Shown here piece by piece: positions 1-11,097 of a DNA stretch of 43,580 nucleotides. The stretch is from NCBI GenBank assembly GCA_900618425.1, contig UZAN01040019.1:53110-96689 (forward strand), given 5' to 3'. The position numbers and the translations under genes were made by a program. Each line of letters starts with the position of its first letter. Positions within the stretch are counted from its first letter, which is position 1. The notes beneath the pieces were generated by a model. It did no database searches. It was not told the origin of the DNA and saw nothing but the letters and a program-made list of their open reading frames with translations. Source of the stretch: Echinostoma caproni. Its lineage: Eukaryota > Platyhelminthes > Trematoda > Plagiorchiida > Echinostomatidae.

Positions 1-1117
1 CATCCCACCCACTGTACCCTCATCTTAGTCAATGTATCTCCACATCTAGCACTCGTTCCATGTATAAACATATAGCAGCACACACCACAACATACAAGTC
101 TTCTATAATACCGTACCTGGCACGGTTTCTTACTAACGCTGATCTTGTCATTGGGACTCTTAGACAAAATCTTTGCTAAATTGGCTTTTTGTATATGTAA
201 CGTATCATCATACGTTTTGCTACCATGTTATTTCCAAAGAAGAGTGATTGTGTAATAGCTGAATGTTCATCACCTATAGGGAGAATTAAAGCCGCTTCTT
301 GAATTGGCTTGACTACAAATTGATTTCAATGCAACCGAAACCACACGGGCCACATCAGTTAGTCAAATTGGCGTAGATGAAACTGATAAGCGTACTTGTC
401 TGGGTCGGTTCTATCGCGTGACAAACATATATGTGATTCTGAAGGATGAAAACAGAGACACACTAATGAAGATTAAAATGTGGATGATTGACACGTGGAT
501 CGTAAATAGCATTCGAAACATCGCTATTGGTAACCATCATTGTTGTTTTTCGCTCGTTCGGCATTATCCATAATTTGCAAACAACAAATACTTGCCGGGT
601 TTTTTATCAATTGACAGCTCATCACATTTGGTTTTAGCTACGATCTCTCATGACCATTCATCACCGTTACTTGCAGGATTGAAGAAAAATGGTATAATGA
701 ACCGCTCAGAGTTTCGTGTTTCTTTGTACGATTCCAGTTTTCCATCATCCAATTTCAACCAAAAGTTGCATGTGCAAGGAAATCTGGGGTACACGTTAGT
801 AATCTAAACGACTGTCCACTCATCGACCAAAAGCAACATTAGGCCACTCTTCCCCAAAATGAAACATATATAGACGTATTAAGATAAACATATGTTTTCA
901 AAAACGCCCCGATATCCAGATATTCCTGTCGAATCATCCGAAGAAAATCAAAGAAAACTGTTTGTGGTAGGATCATTTTACCCCGGTAATGAGCTATTTT
1001 CCAGTACAGTCAATCAAGAAGTTTCCGTTAAACTAAAAAAATTAAACGACTTATGTGAAATATCTTGCACTGTTTTATTGTTACAGTGAACATCATCCTT
1101 TTACCCCTCCCCTATAT
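1..1117. other. Anonymous DNA, no supported gene
   Basis: I see no recognisable gene or repeat here. Two short open frames exist on the plus strand (592-807, 71 residues; 892-1089, 65 residues). Neither has a motif I recognise and both are of a length expected by chance in about 40% GC DNA. Confidence 0.5.
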
Positions 1118-1230
1118 GTCACCCGCCCACTGTGGTGGTAGGCGTAGTTCTCGGCCTCCGGAACGCTTTGAACACTAGGGTCCGAAGGACGAACACCGAC
1201 ATCAGCACTCAACCTTGATGATAGACAGTT
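1118..1230 (+). repeat. Weak tRNA-like segment, possible SINE head
   Basis: The stretch is more GC-rich than its surroundings. It contains a block near 1150-1165 (CGGCCTCCGG) and, about 35 bases later, GGACGAACACC, which loosely fits the B box of a polymerase III promoter (GGTTCGANTCC). The spacing suits a tRNA-derived SINE head, but the A box is poor and no second copy was found in the window. This is a guess from composition and box spacing only. Confidence 0.22.
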
Positions 1231-3097
1231 TCACTGTCATCCACTACAATAAGATACCTAACATGAGGCGGTATCTCGCTAATCCAAGTCTCGGAGCTTA
1301 AGTGGAGGATTTACATGAGTGAACAACAGGTCCTCAGGAACATGGATCTTACTACACCGGCCGTCAATCACATCTGCATGTGATGCGAAAACCGAGTCGT
1401 GGAGGACCACAATCAAATAAGTTCTTACTCTTAAACTGTTGTTTGTTGGGCTTCCACAGGACCACATGAGGTCAGCACTGATCACATATTCCCTCTTGAT
1501 TTACCTTGGAAGCAGGCATTATTTGTTCCTAGTTCGATTTAAACCCTATAAGAAATGTCTGACCGGATCTTATTTCCGCTTCGCAAAGTCTCACCAACGA
1601 AACATATTTGTCGTCTGAAAAAACTTCTGAAAGCGGCTTGTGATGATTAGTTCACAAATGAGTTGCTCATTTTGTGGCGCACATTACCGAGTATGTGGTT
1701 GTGTTTGGCGGATTTGTGTCGACTCTGGACGTGGACCAAGTTTGCTGAGTAAACATTGGACCGGAGTGAGATGCGACAAATCCGTTTTCAGATAACTGAA
1801 CATTGACGCGTGGTAACGACGTGTGGTGGTACGGCCTGTATCTCCTGTAGAATACAATCAATTTCCTGCTGTACACAAATATTTCTCTCCTACTGATAAG
1901 TGCAAAAGAATGCTCTACTTTTTGTGCAATTCTCATATATGTATTCATGAAATTCAGTATGTGTAGTGGTGACTTTTCCACGCGAAGATACATCTTAGGC
2001 CGGTAAAACCTGTAAGAATCTCACCCTGCCGAAGATAAGTCGAGGCTCAGCAAAATTGAAATGCTCGGCTTTCACACTATTTTTAAATCAGGTTTTAAGG
2101 AGTGGTAAAAGAAAGACCTCATGGAAGAAAACAGTGGTCTTTTTATGGCCAAAGAGAAAACGATGCTGAAACTGAAAAGTTACTTCGACATTCTTTGTGC
2201 TGCGTTCATTCACCAATCGTCAGTCATTCTCACATAATGCTACGGAGGTAGCATTATTACGTTTTTTCTGCTGCATGTGCTAAAGGATTATCTGTGACAT
2301 TTGCAAAGCAACACCATTTGCCTAGCTGTGTTAGGATCTCACTCTTGAGCGCGCAAGCAGGAATTCGATCTATGTGGTAATTTCTGCGGTAGGTGTCAAT
2401 GGTCAGAATTCCTTGAAAGGTCAACTGCTGTGTGCACGTAAAGTCGTTCCGTCTGGAAGTCTTGATATCTGCAGCCTTGGAGTTGACTACACATTCATAA
2501 CAGTCAATGTAAGTTCTGCATCTCAAGCCGTAAATGTAATTTGACTCCATCCGTTAAAGCACCCTACGTTATGTGAGAATCAGTGAAAGGTGTAAAAAAA
2601 TTCTATTTTTAATATTTATTATTTAGAATAAATTTGTGCAAATTGAGTTCAAATCACCGGTGTACAGCTTGTTCGCCATTTGTAGCCAATACAAAAGATG
2701 GTTTGTATTTCCAAATCGAAAATTGGCAATTCCAGTAACCTTCGGAGGAGAATAATAATATTACCAATATAAAATTCTAACTGGTGATAATAAGGACCGA
2801 AAAGCTGAAAGCTAATCACACACGATTTCTTATATTATTCTAACCCAAGATAACTGGATATGCTTGGAAATTTTCGACGGCATGTAATCTTCCAAGTCAG
2901 ATATTTTATGTAAAGGAAAGGGAAGGACACCGTTCGTGATAATGACCATCACTGTGCAACACCACCTTTGTCTAGGTTGCAGAAGATACACCAGTTGCAT
3001 CACCGATCGCCTACCCGACGGAAAAAAAAGCACAAGAATCATTCGTATTCAATCGAAGGCGGATGAAAACAAATGAAATCGTGAGTTAAAGTGATTC
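1231..3097. other. Anonymous DNA, no supported gene
   Basis: No family was recognised. The longest open frames are on the minus strand (1667-1993, 108 residues; 2257-2550, 97 residues). They have no recognisable domain, no clear start context and no support from neighbours, and are probably chance frames. Confidence 0.45.
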
Positions 3098-3390
3098 TCC
3101 ACACACGTCTTGGTTCAGACTGTCAAACAAGTCATGGTGAGATAATCTTTATGGAAAGAAATGATTCCGTGATTTGTTCTTGGGCACGATAGTGATAGGT
3201 TGCCCAGGCCAAAGTAGGTGAATTTTCTTGTGAAATTCATGACCATAGCATTTGACTTACCGAAGTCTGATGTGTAAGGTAAGGGGTGGTATGAAAGCCA
3301 CAATCCATTGAGGGCCAGTGTCTAGTTCATCGGATTATTCGCTTCTTGGACAGAGTTAAACGTCCATGGCACCCAGTTAACTTAAAAAGT
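3098..3390. repeat. Dispersed repeat R1, copy 1
   Basis: This segment aligns by eye along nearly its whole length with 6538-6840 in the same orientation. Shared blocks include the start ACACGTCT, the middle TTGCCCAGGCCAA versus TTACCCAGGCCAA, and the end GGGCCAGTGTCTAGTTCATCG versus the same block with CGGTGTCCAG. Many substitutions and small indels separate the copies, so this is an old family. I cannot assign it to a class; short minus-strand frames in both copies look non-coding. Confidence 0.6.
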
Positions 3391-4329
3391 GAGGAAAGCT
3401 ACTAGAGCTTCCTCAATAGAAGCTATTTGAGACGCTTGTTTGGGTAGGGCTATTTCTTGAGGTGCAAGGTAATGGAAACCAAACATAACCCGGGACACCC
3501 ATCCTCGGCTATACTAAGGCTGTCAGAGGATGCTGATTCATCCGAAATTAAATGCACATAAATTTCAGTTAGTTACAGATGTCATGTCCGATTGCATCAA
3601 AAGCGGAGAGGTGAACCAGAACAAACTGCACTGTTTGCACAAAAAGCTTGGTAATAACACTTATTCCACCATAGACAGGTGTACTAATTGCCGCACTTGA
3701 TGAAAAGCTCGTACATCTCACATATTTATCAAACAACCTGGAAACACAGTTCCCTAACACAAACGTCCCTGAGTGACTGTCTCCCAAAATTGAATGCAGA
3801 ACGAAACAAGGCGAACTAGTTTCCAGTTTTATGGAGCAATGTACACAAACTGATTTACTGAATGCTTTTTCTCTCAATAATGGAATACGAATTAATTTAT
3901 TCTTAATTATCATCCTGTCCGTTTCATCTACTGACAAATTTTACTTGGCTTTTGTAGATTACTCGGAGCAGTTTTCAAATTCGGTTGCGCTTTTGTTTTC
4001 TACAGCAGAACAGTTGATTCGCATTTTGCTGAATTTGCATGTTTTCCAATGATCTTTTCTGTATCGAATACTCTAGGCTTCATGGAACTGACAAGCCTTA
4101 AAATAAAGCTATTAGAAGCCCAGGGGGAGCATAGCTAGCAGACAAATGGAATAGTTTGGGTGTGTTTGTCTTCTGGGAGTGTACAATTCAATGGATTGAT
4201 TCGGTATCAACCTCAGATGACTATTCTAACCAGTTTACGAAATACGTCGAGCTGAATTAGTGTAGACCTCTCAGCTGTATCCAATGGGCTTGATAATCGT
4301 AGCATTGTGGAATAATGGAGGATTTCAAT
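3391..4329. other. Anonymous DNA, no supported gene
   Basis: A 122-residue minus-strand frame (3569-3937) and an overlapping plus-strand frame (3831-4052) are open, but neither carries a recognised motif. I see no repeat or RNA gene here. Confidence 0.4.
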
Positions 4330-4378
4330 TTTTTATATGATGAACTCGTCGTTTAAATGAGGCGTGAGCTGAAAATCT

Positions 4379-4433
4379 GGGAAGCACTGGACAGCTGGTT
4401 CGACCTGTTTGGGTCTCATCAGCAGTGAAATCC
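4379..4433 (-). ncRNA. Hammerhead ribozyme motif (type I), slightly degraded
   Basis: On the minus strand the core CTGATGA is followed by stem II GACC / GGTC around loop CAAACA, then GAA, then a short stem III region ending in GTC, the expected cleavage triplet. The base after GTC starts CAGTG, which pairs perfectly with CACTG immediately before CTGATGA (stem I). Farther out GGA and TCC can also pair across an internal loop. The layout is that of the schistosome hammerhead. The one core defect is that GAAAC is read as GAAC, one A short, and stem III is poor, so self-cleavage may be lost. The motif was found by eye, not by a covariance search. Confidence 0.72.
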
Positions 4434-4447
4434 ATCGACCCAATTGG

Positions 4448-4501
4448 GGATGGAACACGAGACCTCACAGGCAAAATGCGAGCATGCTACCCACTCGGCA
4501 A
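4448..4501 (-). promoter_or_regulatory. Internal polymerase III A and B boxes of the SINE
   Basis: On the minus strand the A box is TTGCCGAGTGGG (consensus TRGCNNAGYNGG) at 4490-4501. The B box is GTGTTCCATCC (consensus GGTTCGANTCC) at 4448-4458, weakened by substitutions. The roughly 30-base gap between the boxes is normal for tRNA-derived promoters. Activity is unknown; the degraded B box argues for a weak or dead promoter. Confidence 0.5.
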
Positions 4502-4639
4502 TCGAGAAGCTGATCTAACCGTTTCTCATTTTGAATATACACGGTGATTAAACAGATCACGCTGTTTTGAAAAATGATTCATGGGTTTTTTTCATTTAGG
4601 GCATGCAGTAGTTGTAGATTTCCAAAAATTTCAAAGGGA

Positions 4640-5085
4640 TGGTTCATTTTGGTGTAGTGATGCGCATTTATAGTGAGCTATACTGACTTCAATGTCTTTA
4701 CTACTAAAGGACAAAATGCCGGATTCTGCCGTCTCATTTTGTGTGTACTCATTTACGTGTTCCTGTGGAACCACGTACATAGGCCGCACGGTCAGGCGTT
4801 TGTCCGAACGAATCCGTGAACACCACCCCTCATGGCTAAACACAGGAACGATTAAGTCACTCACTAGTGCAGTGGTTTCACGCCAAGTTGAAACAAATCA
4901 CACTGTGAATGTGATCGAAGCATTCCGTCCTCTGTATCGGGTTTGTGGTCGATTATCAAGGCAGGTTCGCTGTCGTATGCTAGCCACAGCGAAAGCGGTA
5001 GGAATTCGGCTGCATAACCCCTTCTGTGTGCGCCTAAGCTCCCCTGGCCCACCCCCTATACACCCCATATTCTGAGTTTTATATT
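4640..5085 (+). pseudogene. Penelope-like element, GIY-YIG endonuclease fragment (P1)
   Basis: This is the C-terminal endonuclease of a Penelope-like retroelement, the nuclease that nicks target DNA for reverse transcription. The plus-strand frame 4692-5075 (127 residues) contains the linker LKDKMP, then VYSFTCSCGTTYIGRT, which combines the degenerate GIY-YIG motif with the Cys-x-Cys pair typical of this family. RLSERIREHHPSWL follows, holding the conserved Arg and the His pair. The C-terminal part LYRVCGRLSRQVRCRML and the A-K-A-V-G-I-R-L segment match the end of the domain. The reverse transcriptase part is absent, so the copy is 5' truncated, which is usual for these elements. It is close in sequence to the minus-strand copy at 24380-24760. 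Confidence 0.85.
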
Positions 5086-6537
5086 AGTAAGCCAGCTCAA
5101 ACCTAACTACAAAATATCGACAGTTCAGTTATTTCCAATTTCAGATACAATGTTGAAACAAAGCCGAATGCCGAATGAAGGTAACTGTTACGCAATTGTT
5201 GATCAGGTGACCAAAATAAACTCGAGATCCTCTGCTGCAAAACGCTTCATGGAAACTGGACATGCTTTATCTTCTCTCGTCGTACAAACCACTGCTGAAT
5301 AACCGCAACATCAAACTTCGATGATAAGTTAAACCTTGTTACTTCATCCAAAACGATATTGGAATGTAGAATAAATCATCTTTTAAAATAATAAATGTTT
5401 CCTTTTGCAACACCAACACACTTTTTAAGCATCAAATTGATGATTATGAGGGACAACTCGGTTTTGCAGGCATTCACATCCGGAACGACTGCTTTACATT
5501 CAACAGGTGAAGTTTGAGTGAACCTCTTCAAGAGACGAGATACGTGACAAATGGCGAATGTTGTGATTAAAAAAGAGTGCATTTTTACGAGATCCGGCCA
5601 ATATATTTCATTAGATCATCCGCTTAACAGAGACCTTGAAGTCCACAAGTGAGCTGCAGTGCACCTCAACCACATAGACTATTGTATTAGACCATGAAAG
5701 GAAAATGTTTGTTCAGAAAAATGAGTACATTTTCATATTTTATCAAAGAGAATGCAAATTTCATAAAACCCCAGATGATATAGTAATTGCTGTAGGAATC
5801 ATTTATACCACTCCCTCTTATTAAATAAGATAATATTCAGTTTAAGGTGGAAACAATCAAGGGCTGTTATACAACACAGATGATGGGAGAAGTGAGATGA
5901 TTGTGATGGGATTAATACCAGAAGCGGACACGAATTTGTGTCACTGCCTACATTTTACTTGTACTTCGACTTTTGCAAGTCACACAGAACTTGCATTCTG
6001 GTCACAAAAAAACGTATCAAAATGGGTTGGCCGTAACATGAGTATATTTTGGGCAAAAAATTCATTCATTTAAGCTTGATGGATCAATAACCATGTTTCA
6101 ACTATGTGAACCGGGTGATTACAGGGGTTTTCTAAAGAATATTAAATGGATAGCACACGGCACCAAGTTTTACTGCATTGTATCATGTTTCTTCTACGCA
6201 CAGCTGTGCATATTTTGGATAAAAAGCGGTGTCACATAGAAATGGATCCGTGCACATGTATGTGAACTGGAATTCGTCGTAATTTAAACCATGCAGATGA
6301 CTGAAAACCGCAACATGACAATTCCATGTTCAGAGAATCGTCATGGTCCGAATGTAACTGTTGCAGTTTCAATATTATAATTATTGTATCAATCGCAGAG
6401 TTTTTCAAGTTAATATTTTACAAAAATTGGGTATCCACGAAGACGCAATGTAGTACCACACAAGTTTTAAATTTCGTTTAAGTAAATCCAGAGAAAAGAA
6501 CTAAAGCATGGATCAACATTAAAAATACATATTATTT
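5086..6537. other. Anonymous AT-rich DNA
   Basis: I see no gene, RNA or recognised repeat. One 68-residue minus-strand frame (5376-5582) has no motif. Confidence 0.5.
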
Positions 6538-6840
6538 ATTGCATACACGTCTGAATCCAGACTGTGTGCCAAGCAAATCATGATACAACAGTCTTTGTGA
6601 AAAAGACGAACGTTCCATGAGTTGCATATGGGCGGAATAGTGCCAGGTTACCCAGGCCAAGGCAGCTGAATTACCTTGAGGAATCCACAACCGGAGCCTT
6701 TGGCTTACCAATGCATGACCAGCAAGAAAGCGGGCGGTGTGTGAAAACCCCAATCAATTGGGGGCCGGTGTCCAGTTCATCGAATCATACGACCTTTGGA
6801 CGTACTCAAACGTCCAAGCCGCCCAATACACCTTAATTCC
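6538..6840. repeat. Dispersed repeat R1, copy 2
   Basis: Same-orientation partner of 3098-3390, aligning by eye over about 300 bases. This copy keeps GGGGGCCGGTGTCCAGTTCA and the following GACGTACTCAAACGTCCA block more clearly than copy 1. No terminal inverted repeats, target duplications or poly-A tail could be set with confidence. Confidence 0.6.
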
Positions 6841-8420
6841 CAAACGATCCGTGGACCCCTGCCACAACCAGAAAGGTTTGTGTGTGATTCATACGCCTCT
6901 TCATGGCTGGTTTAGAATCAGTGTTTTTGACCAACTCCCCTAAGGGAACTACCAATGGTCCACCAACCCGGTTATAACCCAGGATATTGGCTTTTTGTCC
7001 TCTGATTTTGGTGGGAAAACACCTCCGTCACGAGAAGGGAGTGAGGCTATGGGGGCACGTAAACACAAAACGACAAAAACGAGATTGATTGTGATATACA
7101 TGAGTTTTTTCACGATAGGGGTTCCATTTTCTCTGAACAGTTTTCTATGTGATTTACCCAACAATTCGCAGTCTGTGGTAATTCCAAAGCACAACAAATC
7201 TAAACAAATATTGTATCCTATTTTTCGTTTTATAAATTCTAGAAAAAGAAGACAGGAAAAATGGTATGAACTACAAAAAATCTGTTTGTATTTATGATCA
7301 GATCAGAGGGACAGTGAAAATATTTCCGCAGAGGTAACTTTGGTCGGGGAAGATGGGTAGGAGGAGTAGCTTACCATTGGCACAATTCGCAAGACTTGCA
7401 GTTGCTAATCAGGCTTGTCTCACACATATGAGGATAGAACGTGTATCGCCGAACCCTGCTCTCTGCAGTGACGGGTTTCATTTTACAGTTGCCAGAATGA
7501 GGTGAAAGCATATGAGTGCTAAAACATTCACGGAGAACTCATATATTTATGACCAGTAAGTGTCAGAATGTACCAGTTGATTTAATAAAATCTGCAGGCG
7601 AATTTCCGAATTAGAAGAATACCCATTTAATTCGAGATTAAAGTAAGAAAGACTTAGATAGTTGGTAATCACAGTATCAAATATATTTGTACCTCTTCTT
7701 AGAGTCAGACAGGTATCATTCACTTGCCACAACAGGCTGGGATAGCAGTGGCATGATTGAAGGTCGTCAAAGATTTTATGTCGATGTTCATATATCAGTG
7801 AGATAAAGTAAATTATTAGAGAATCTAAAGCATACTATACGATCAAAAAATGCACAAGAACAGGCCAACCCCATATGAGTTGAAATGGCCTGGAAAATTA
7901 TTGGAAAGAAAAATTAGGAGTAATATTTTACGACCACATATTGTTAGCACTTTACTGTCACCGGAAAGCCTAGCGGTGTCAACTACCTTCTTTCAGGCAC
8001 TTTCTCCATTCTCTGTATAGAATTCGCAGTAACCTACTGGTATGAACTTTCTGATTAATACAAATCTCCTCCACCTACACTAAACACTCTGTGCGAACAG
8101 GCAAGCAGAGAGCCACAGAGAGTTGTTTTTGAACAAGGATAAGTCGATGCTGCTCACTTGATCACTGGGACGGCTTCTAAAAGATTCGTGTGCCAGCTGA
8201 AGTCCTTGCCTTATTCAATCGAACCGGGAGCGATGGAAGCTGTTGGTCTACAAGGCGATAGAAAATCAAAAGATGACCTGCTTCGTGATCAACAAAAACC
8301 CATTCGGCGTAATTAGAGAATGTGGAAGGGTCATTAAAACGTTGTAAGATTGAATTCAACCGCTTAAACACGCAAAGACTGGTTAATGCAGTTGGCTAAC
8401 TGCTTCAACGGAAGCCTTCC
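6841..8420. other. Anonymous DNA, no supported gene
   Basis: A plus-strand frame at 6995-7297 (100 residues) and its opposite-strand shadow (6949-7197) are open but carry no recognised motif. No RNA gene or repeat was identified. Confidence 0.4.
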
Positions 8421-8610
8421 GTAGCGACCGGGTGTTAAACGTCACCTAATTATCAACCCGGAGGACTTGTGTTCGACTACCATTACCATCACCATACGGT
8501 CCTTATTATGTGTTGTATGGCAGACCTCTAATTGACCGCTTCGTCCTCTCTGAACATTATGTCTTTACATATTCAATGACAGAATTAGAAAATGGAAAAG
8601 CAATAATGAA
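8421..8610 (+). repeat. tRNA-type SINE-2, copy 1
   Basis: This stretch aligns by eye with 26546-26735 and with the minus strand of 40275-40455. Shared blocks are GACCGGGTG...TCACC..ATTATCA.CCCGGAGGAC, then the B-box-like GTTCGACTACC, then TATTATGTGTTG and CTAATTGACCGCTTC, and finally a run ending in AATGGAAAAG. The head resembles a polymerase III promoter, so a tRNA-derived SINE is the best reading. This is the most plus-strand-readable copy but its A box is damaged. Confidence 0.62.
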
Positions 8611-9147
8611 AAATGAAACTGAAGTGGTCGTTTTAAAAACGAAAACATCAATTTTAGTGGAACAAACCGAGGTCTGTAATGCACAATATTTTAAATGTGC
8701 AAACGCGCACACAAAATGAACTGCGTTTTAGGGGATTTTCGCATCTATTCTGAGCAGTGACAAGAGACTAATTTATCAATCCTGGAGCCTAAACTCTTTA
8801 TTTGATCACCCGAAATGTTCGCTCATCCGTCAACTAGGGTGGTATGTTCATTATTGTCTGATTGTGGTCAATTTTCTGATACATCACGTTTTGATTTCAT
8901 CGATTGTCCTAAGGATCGAGTGAGTGATGTTTGAAAGGACTGTCATTCTGTTGAAGAAACCTCACCCCAGCGCGATGTTTGATTGGACACCATTGCATTT
9001 TTATCCCTGAATGGATAAAGTACAGTGATGGGACGTCAAATGCTAAATTACATCCACAGTTTGAAAACATCTGACTTCACGCTCTCATGTCATCCTGATC
9101 AATTTATGGAAAGGTAAGGTTGAATTTTCAGATGTTAATTAGTCCAA
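8611..9147. other. Anonymous DNA
   Basis: No gene, RNA or repeat was recognised between SINE-2 copy 1 and the hairpin. Confidence 0.5.
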
Positions 9148-9244
9148 CTAAATTTTTCAAAGATCACTTACACATTTTGAATTCCTAGCTTAATCTGTTT
9201 AAGCTGGGCATTCAAAATGTGTAAGTGATCTTTGAAAAATTTAG
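9148..9244. repeat. Hairpin with 35-bp perfectly identical arms
   Basis: The left arm 9148-9182 and the right arm 9210-9244 are exact reverse complements over 35 bases (core CAAAGATCACTTACACATTT). The spacer itself pairs: CCTAGCTTAA and TTAAGCTGGG form a further 10-bp stem with one mismatch around loop TCTGT. The whole 97 bases therefore fold into one long stem. Candidates are a small foldback transposon, a hairpin RNA precursor, or an assembly or amplification palindrome. Nothing in the sequence decides between these. Confidence 0.9.
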
Positions 9245-10473
9245 AATTAAGTAGTAATTTATGAATGAAAAAATTTAGGTATGAGATTATGGGTTGTGTA
9301 CAGAGTTCACCTTGATAGATGATTGAATGCTGTGGAATTCCCAATTCTCCTCTTCGTGTTAGGTGACTCACAATTAGTAGGCTGCACAATTTATCAGGAG
9401 AAAATGCCCATTGTTCAATATATATATATAATAACAAAAACAAATATCACTTTAATCGAGAGTAATAATATTTGATAGCCGTGAGATATTTTGGTTAGGA
9501 CCAGTTTCAATGGCAGATAATGGTAAAATAATCATTTTCTTATTCTATGCCTAATAATTCCATATAAAAGGAGCTAAGTATTGCCTGATTTTCAGTCCTG
9601 GTTTAACGTTCATTTTAGATCTACGAGGCGATGAGTTTTTTCAAATCGCCGTTGAACTATATGTACTGCCGGTTAAATACCACGGGATTCGAAATTAACA
9701 ACGATTCAGCGCGTATATTGGATGGGGTATTTTAATAGTCATCGGATTAGGCGTACGGCCTTTTAAAATTACACTTTATTCGCACCGTTTATGCAGTTTA
9801 CATCACAACTTGCGCCCTTTCGTCATACACAAGCCCTGCTGTCTTTGAGTTTGCATCAAAAGGCAACAGGTTCTGTGGCTCTGTAAACCCAACAGCTTTG
9901 TCCGTCAACCGTGTAGTTTTCTGGTAGGAGTTATGGTAATGGTGGAAGTTACGTGATTCAATTCTCGACCGAGAGCGCAACGGTGTTAGACATTGTTCAA
10001 ATGTTCCAACTCGGAAGAAACGGTTGCTTGGTGGTTCTAGCCTGTCATACCAACATTCAAACAGAATGGGTCTGTGGATTGCTTATTATTATTCAGCTCC
10101 TGGATTTTCCCGTAATATGAACTAATTTCATATGTATCTGCGGATAGTCCGCTGGGTATTCCATGGTGATCAAGCTGGTTTTAAGCACAATCATGAATTC
10201 ATGGATTGCAACTTCATACTGTAAACACCTCCGTTCGCTTTTTTCATCCAATTTATGTGGAAAACATTTATTTTGACATTGGAAATAAAATCCGATAGGC
10301 GGAACTAGCTGTTTTTCGATAAATTCATCAACTGGCCATTTACATTTATGTAGTTAGAGCATTTAATATTGTTTGATCCTCTATAGGGTGGATCTCATTA
10401 CCCTTTGTACAAAGCGATGCTACGTGCGTTAACAGTTTGCTTGAGCTTCATCTTGGTTACGGTGTTCTTCCAG
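9245..10473. other. Anonymous DNA with a short AT microsatellite
   Basis: A short (AT)n run lies at about 9418-9432. Otherwise no gene, RNA or recognised repeat is seen. The part nearest 10474 is the expected place for the 3' untranslated region of the Penelope-like element that follows on the minus strand. Confidence 0.45.
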
Positions 10474-11097
10474 TTACCACGCTCGCATCGGTTGGTCGCT
10501 TGGCGACTGGCCATGGTAGTGATGATGTCTGGACCAAACGTTTCTGAATGCATTATGGGGGTCAAACAGTTTCATCGCAATAGCTTCAGCCGTGCATAGA
10601 AGGATGAAGCGTACAGCTTTAGATGATAACGGTGGAATACGATAAACGGTTCTCAGCTCCCGACTTACATCCACTTGGTGATTACTTTCTGGTAGGTGTT
10701 GGCATATCGCGCTTCTCGCTGTCCTCCTTTCTCCGCATGCTAACCATCGAGGGTGGTGTTCCTTTATTATCTTTGACATTTGTCTTGTTGTCCGACCTAT
10801 GTAGATGGCTCCACAGGAGCAAGTAAACAAATAAATGCACGTGGATACGGCCTGAGGGGACAATAAGTCTTGGAGATGGAAACGAATTACTGGTGGTGTG
10901 GAGAAACTGATGCGTAGTGTTGCCGTAGTAAAGATTCTCCCTAGCGTTTGGTTTACTGTTCGTGTGACCCAAAACGCCGCCTTATCGCCCTTGTACGGTA
11001 ATTGTAGGTACAGGAGTTTTCTGCTTAATGTGCTCACTTCTGGTTTCTCTGTTGTTTCTGTTAGGTGTTTGTCAAAGAAAGCGATTCGGATAGCCAT
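10474..11097 (-). pseudogene. Penelope-like element P2, linker and GIY-YIG endonuclease
   Basis: One open frame of 207 residues runs from the reverse transcriptase thumb/linker into the endonuclease. Residues about 30-60 (LYLQLPYKGDKAAFWVTR and following) match the conserved linker. At about 85-110 come CIYLFTCSCGAIYIGRTTRQ (Cys-x-Cys plus YIG) and KEHHPRWL. The segment HLPESNHQVD supplies the later His, and TVYRIPPL and AEAIAMKL close the domain. The frame is intact across the nuclease, unlike the upstream reverse transcriptase. The residues differ enough from the copies at 4.7, 22.2 and 24.6 kb to mark a separate subfamily. The role is nicking target DNA during retrotransposition; expression is doubtful because the upstream part is broken. 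Confidence 0.88.

Larger units (their letters stand above)
4330..4525 (-). repeat. tRNA-type SINE carrying a hammerhead motif
   Basis: Read on the minus strand, this starts with a tRNA-like head: an A-box match TTGCCGAGTGGGTAG (4487-4501) and, at normal tRNA spacing, a B-box-like GTGTTCCATCC (4448-4458). About 15-20 bases later comes a hammerhead fold (4379-4433), then an AT-rich tail. This order (polymerase III head, hammerhead, tail) is that of the Smalpha-type SINE-like repeats described in schistosomes. Here it sits about 110 bases from a Penelope nuclease fragment on the opposite strand. The exact ends are uncertain and no second copy was found in the window. Confidence 0.68.

Noticed and set aside
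9960..10030. GTTCAAATG near 9995 as a tRNA or SINE B box
   Set aside because: No A box at the right distance and no second copy in the window.
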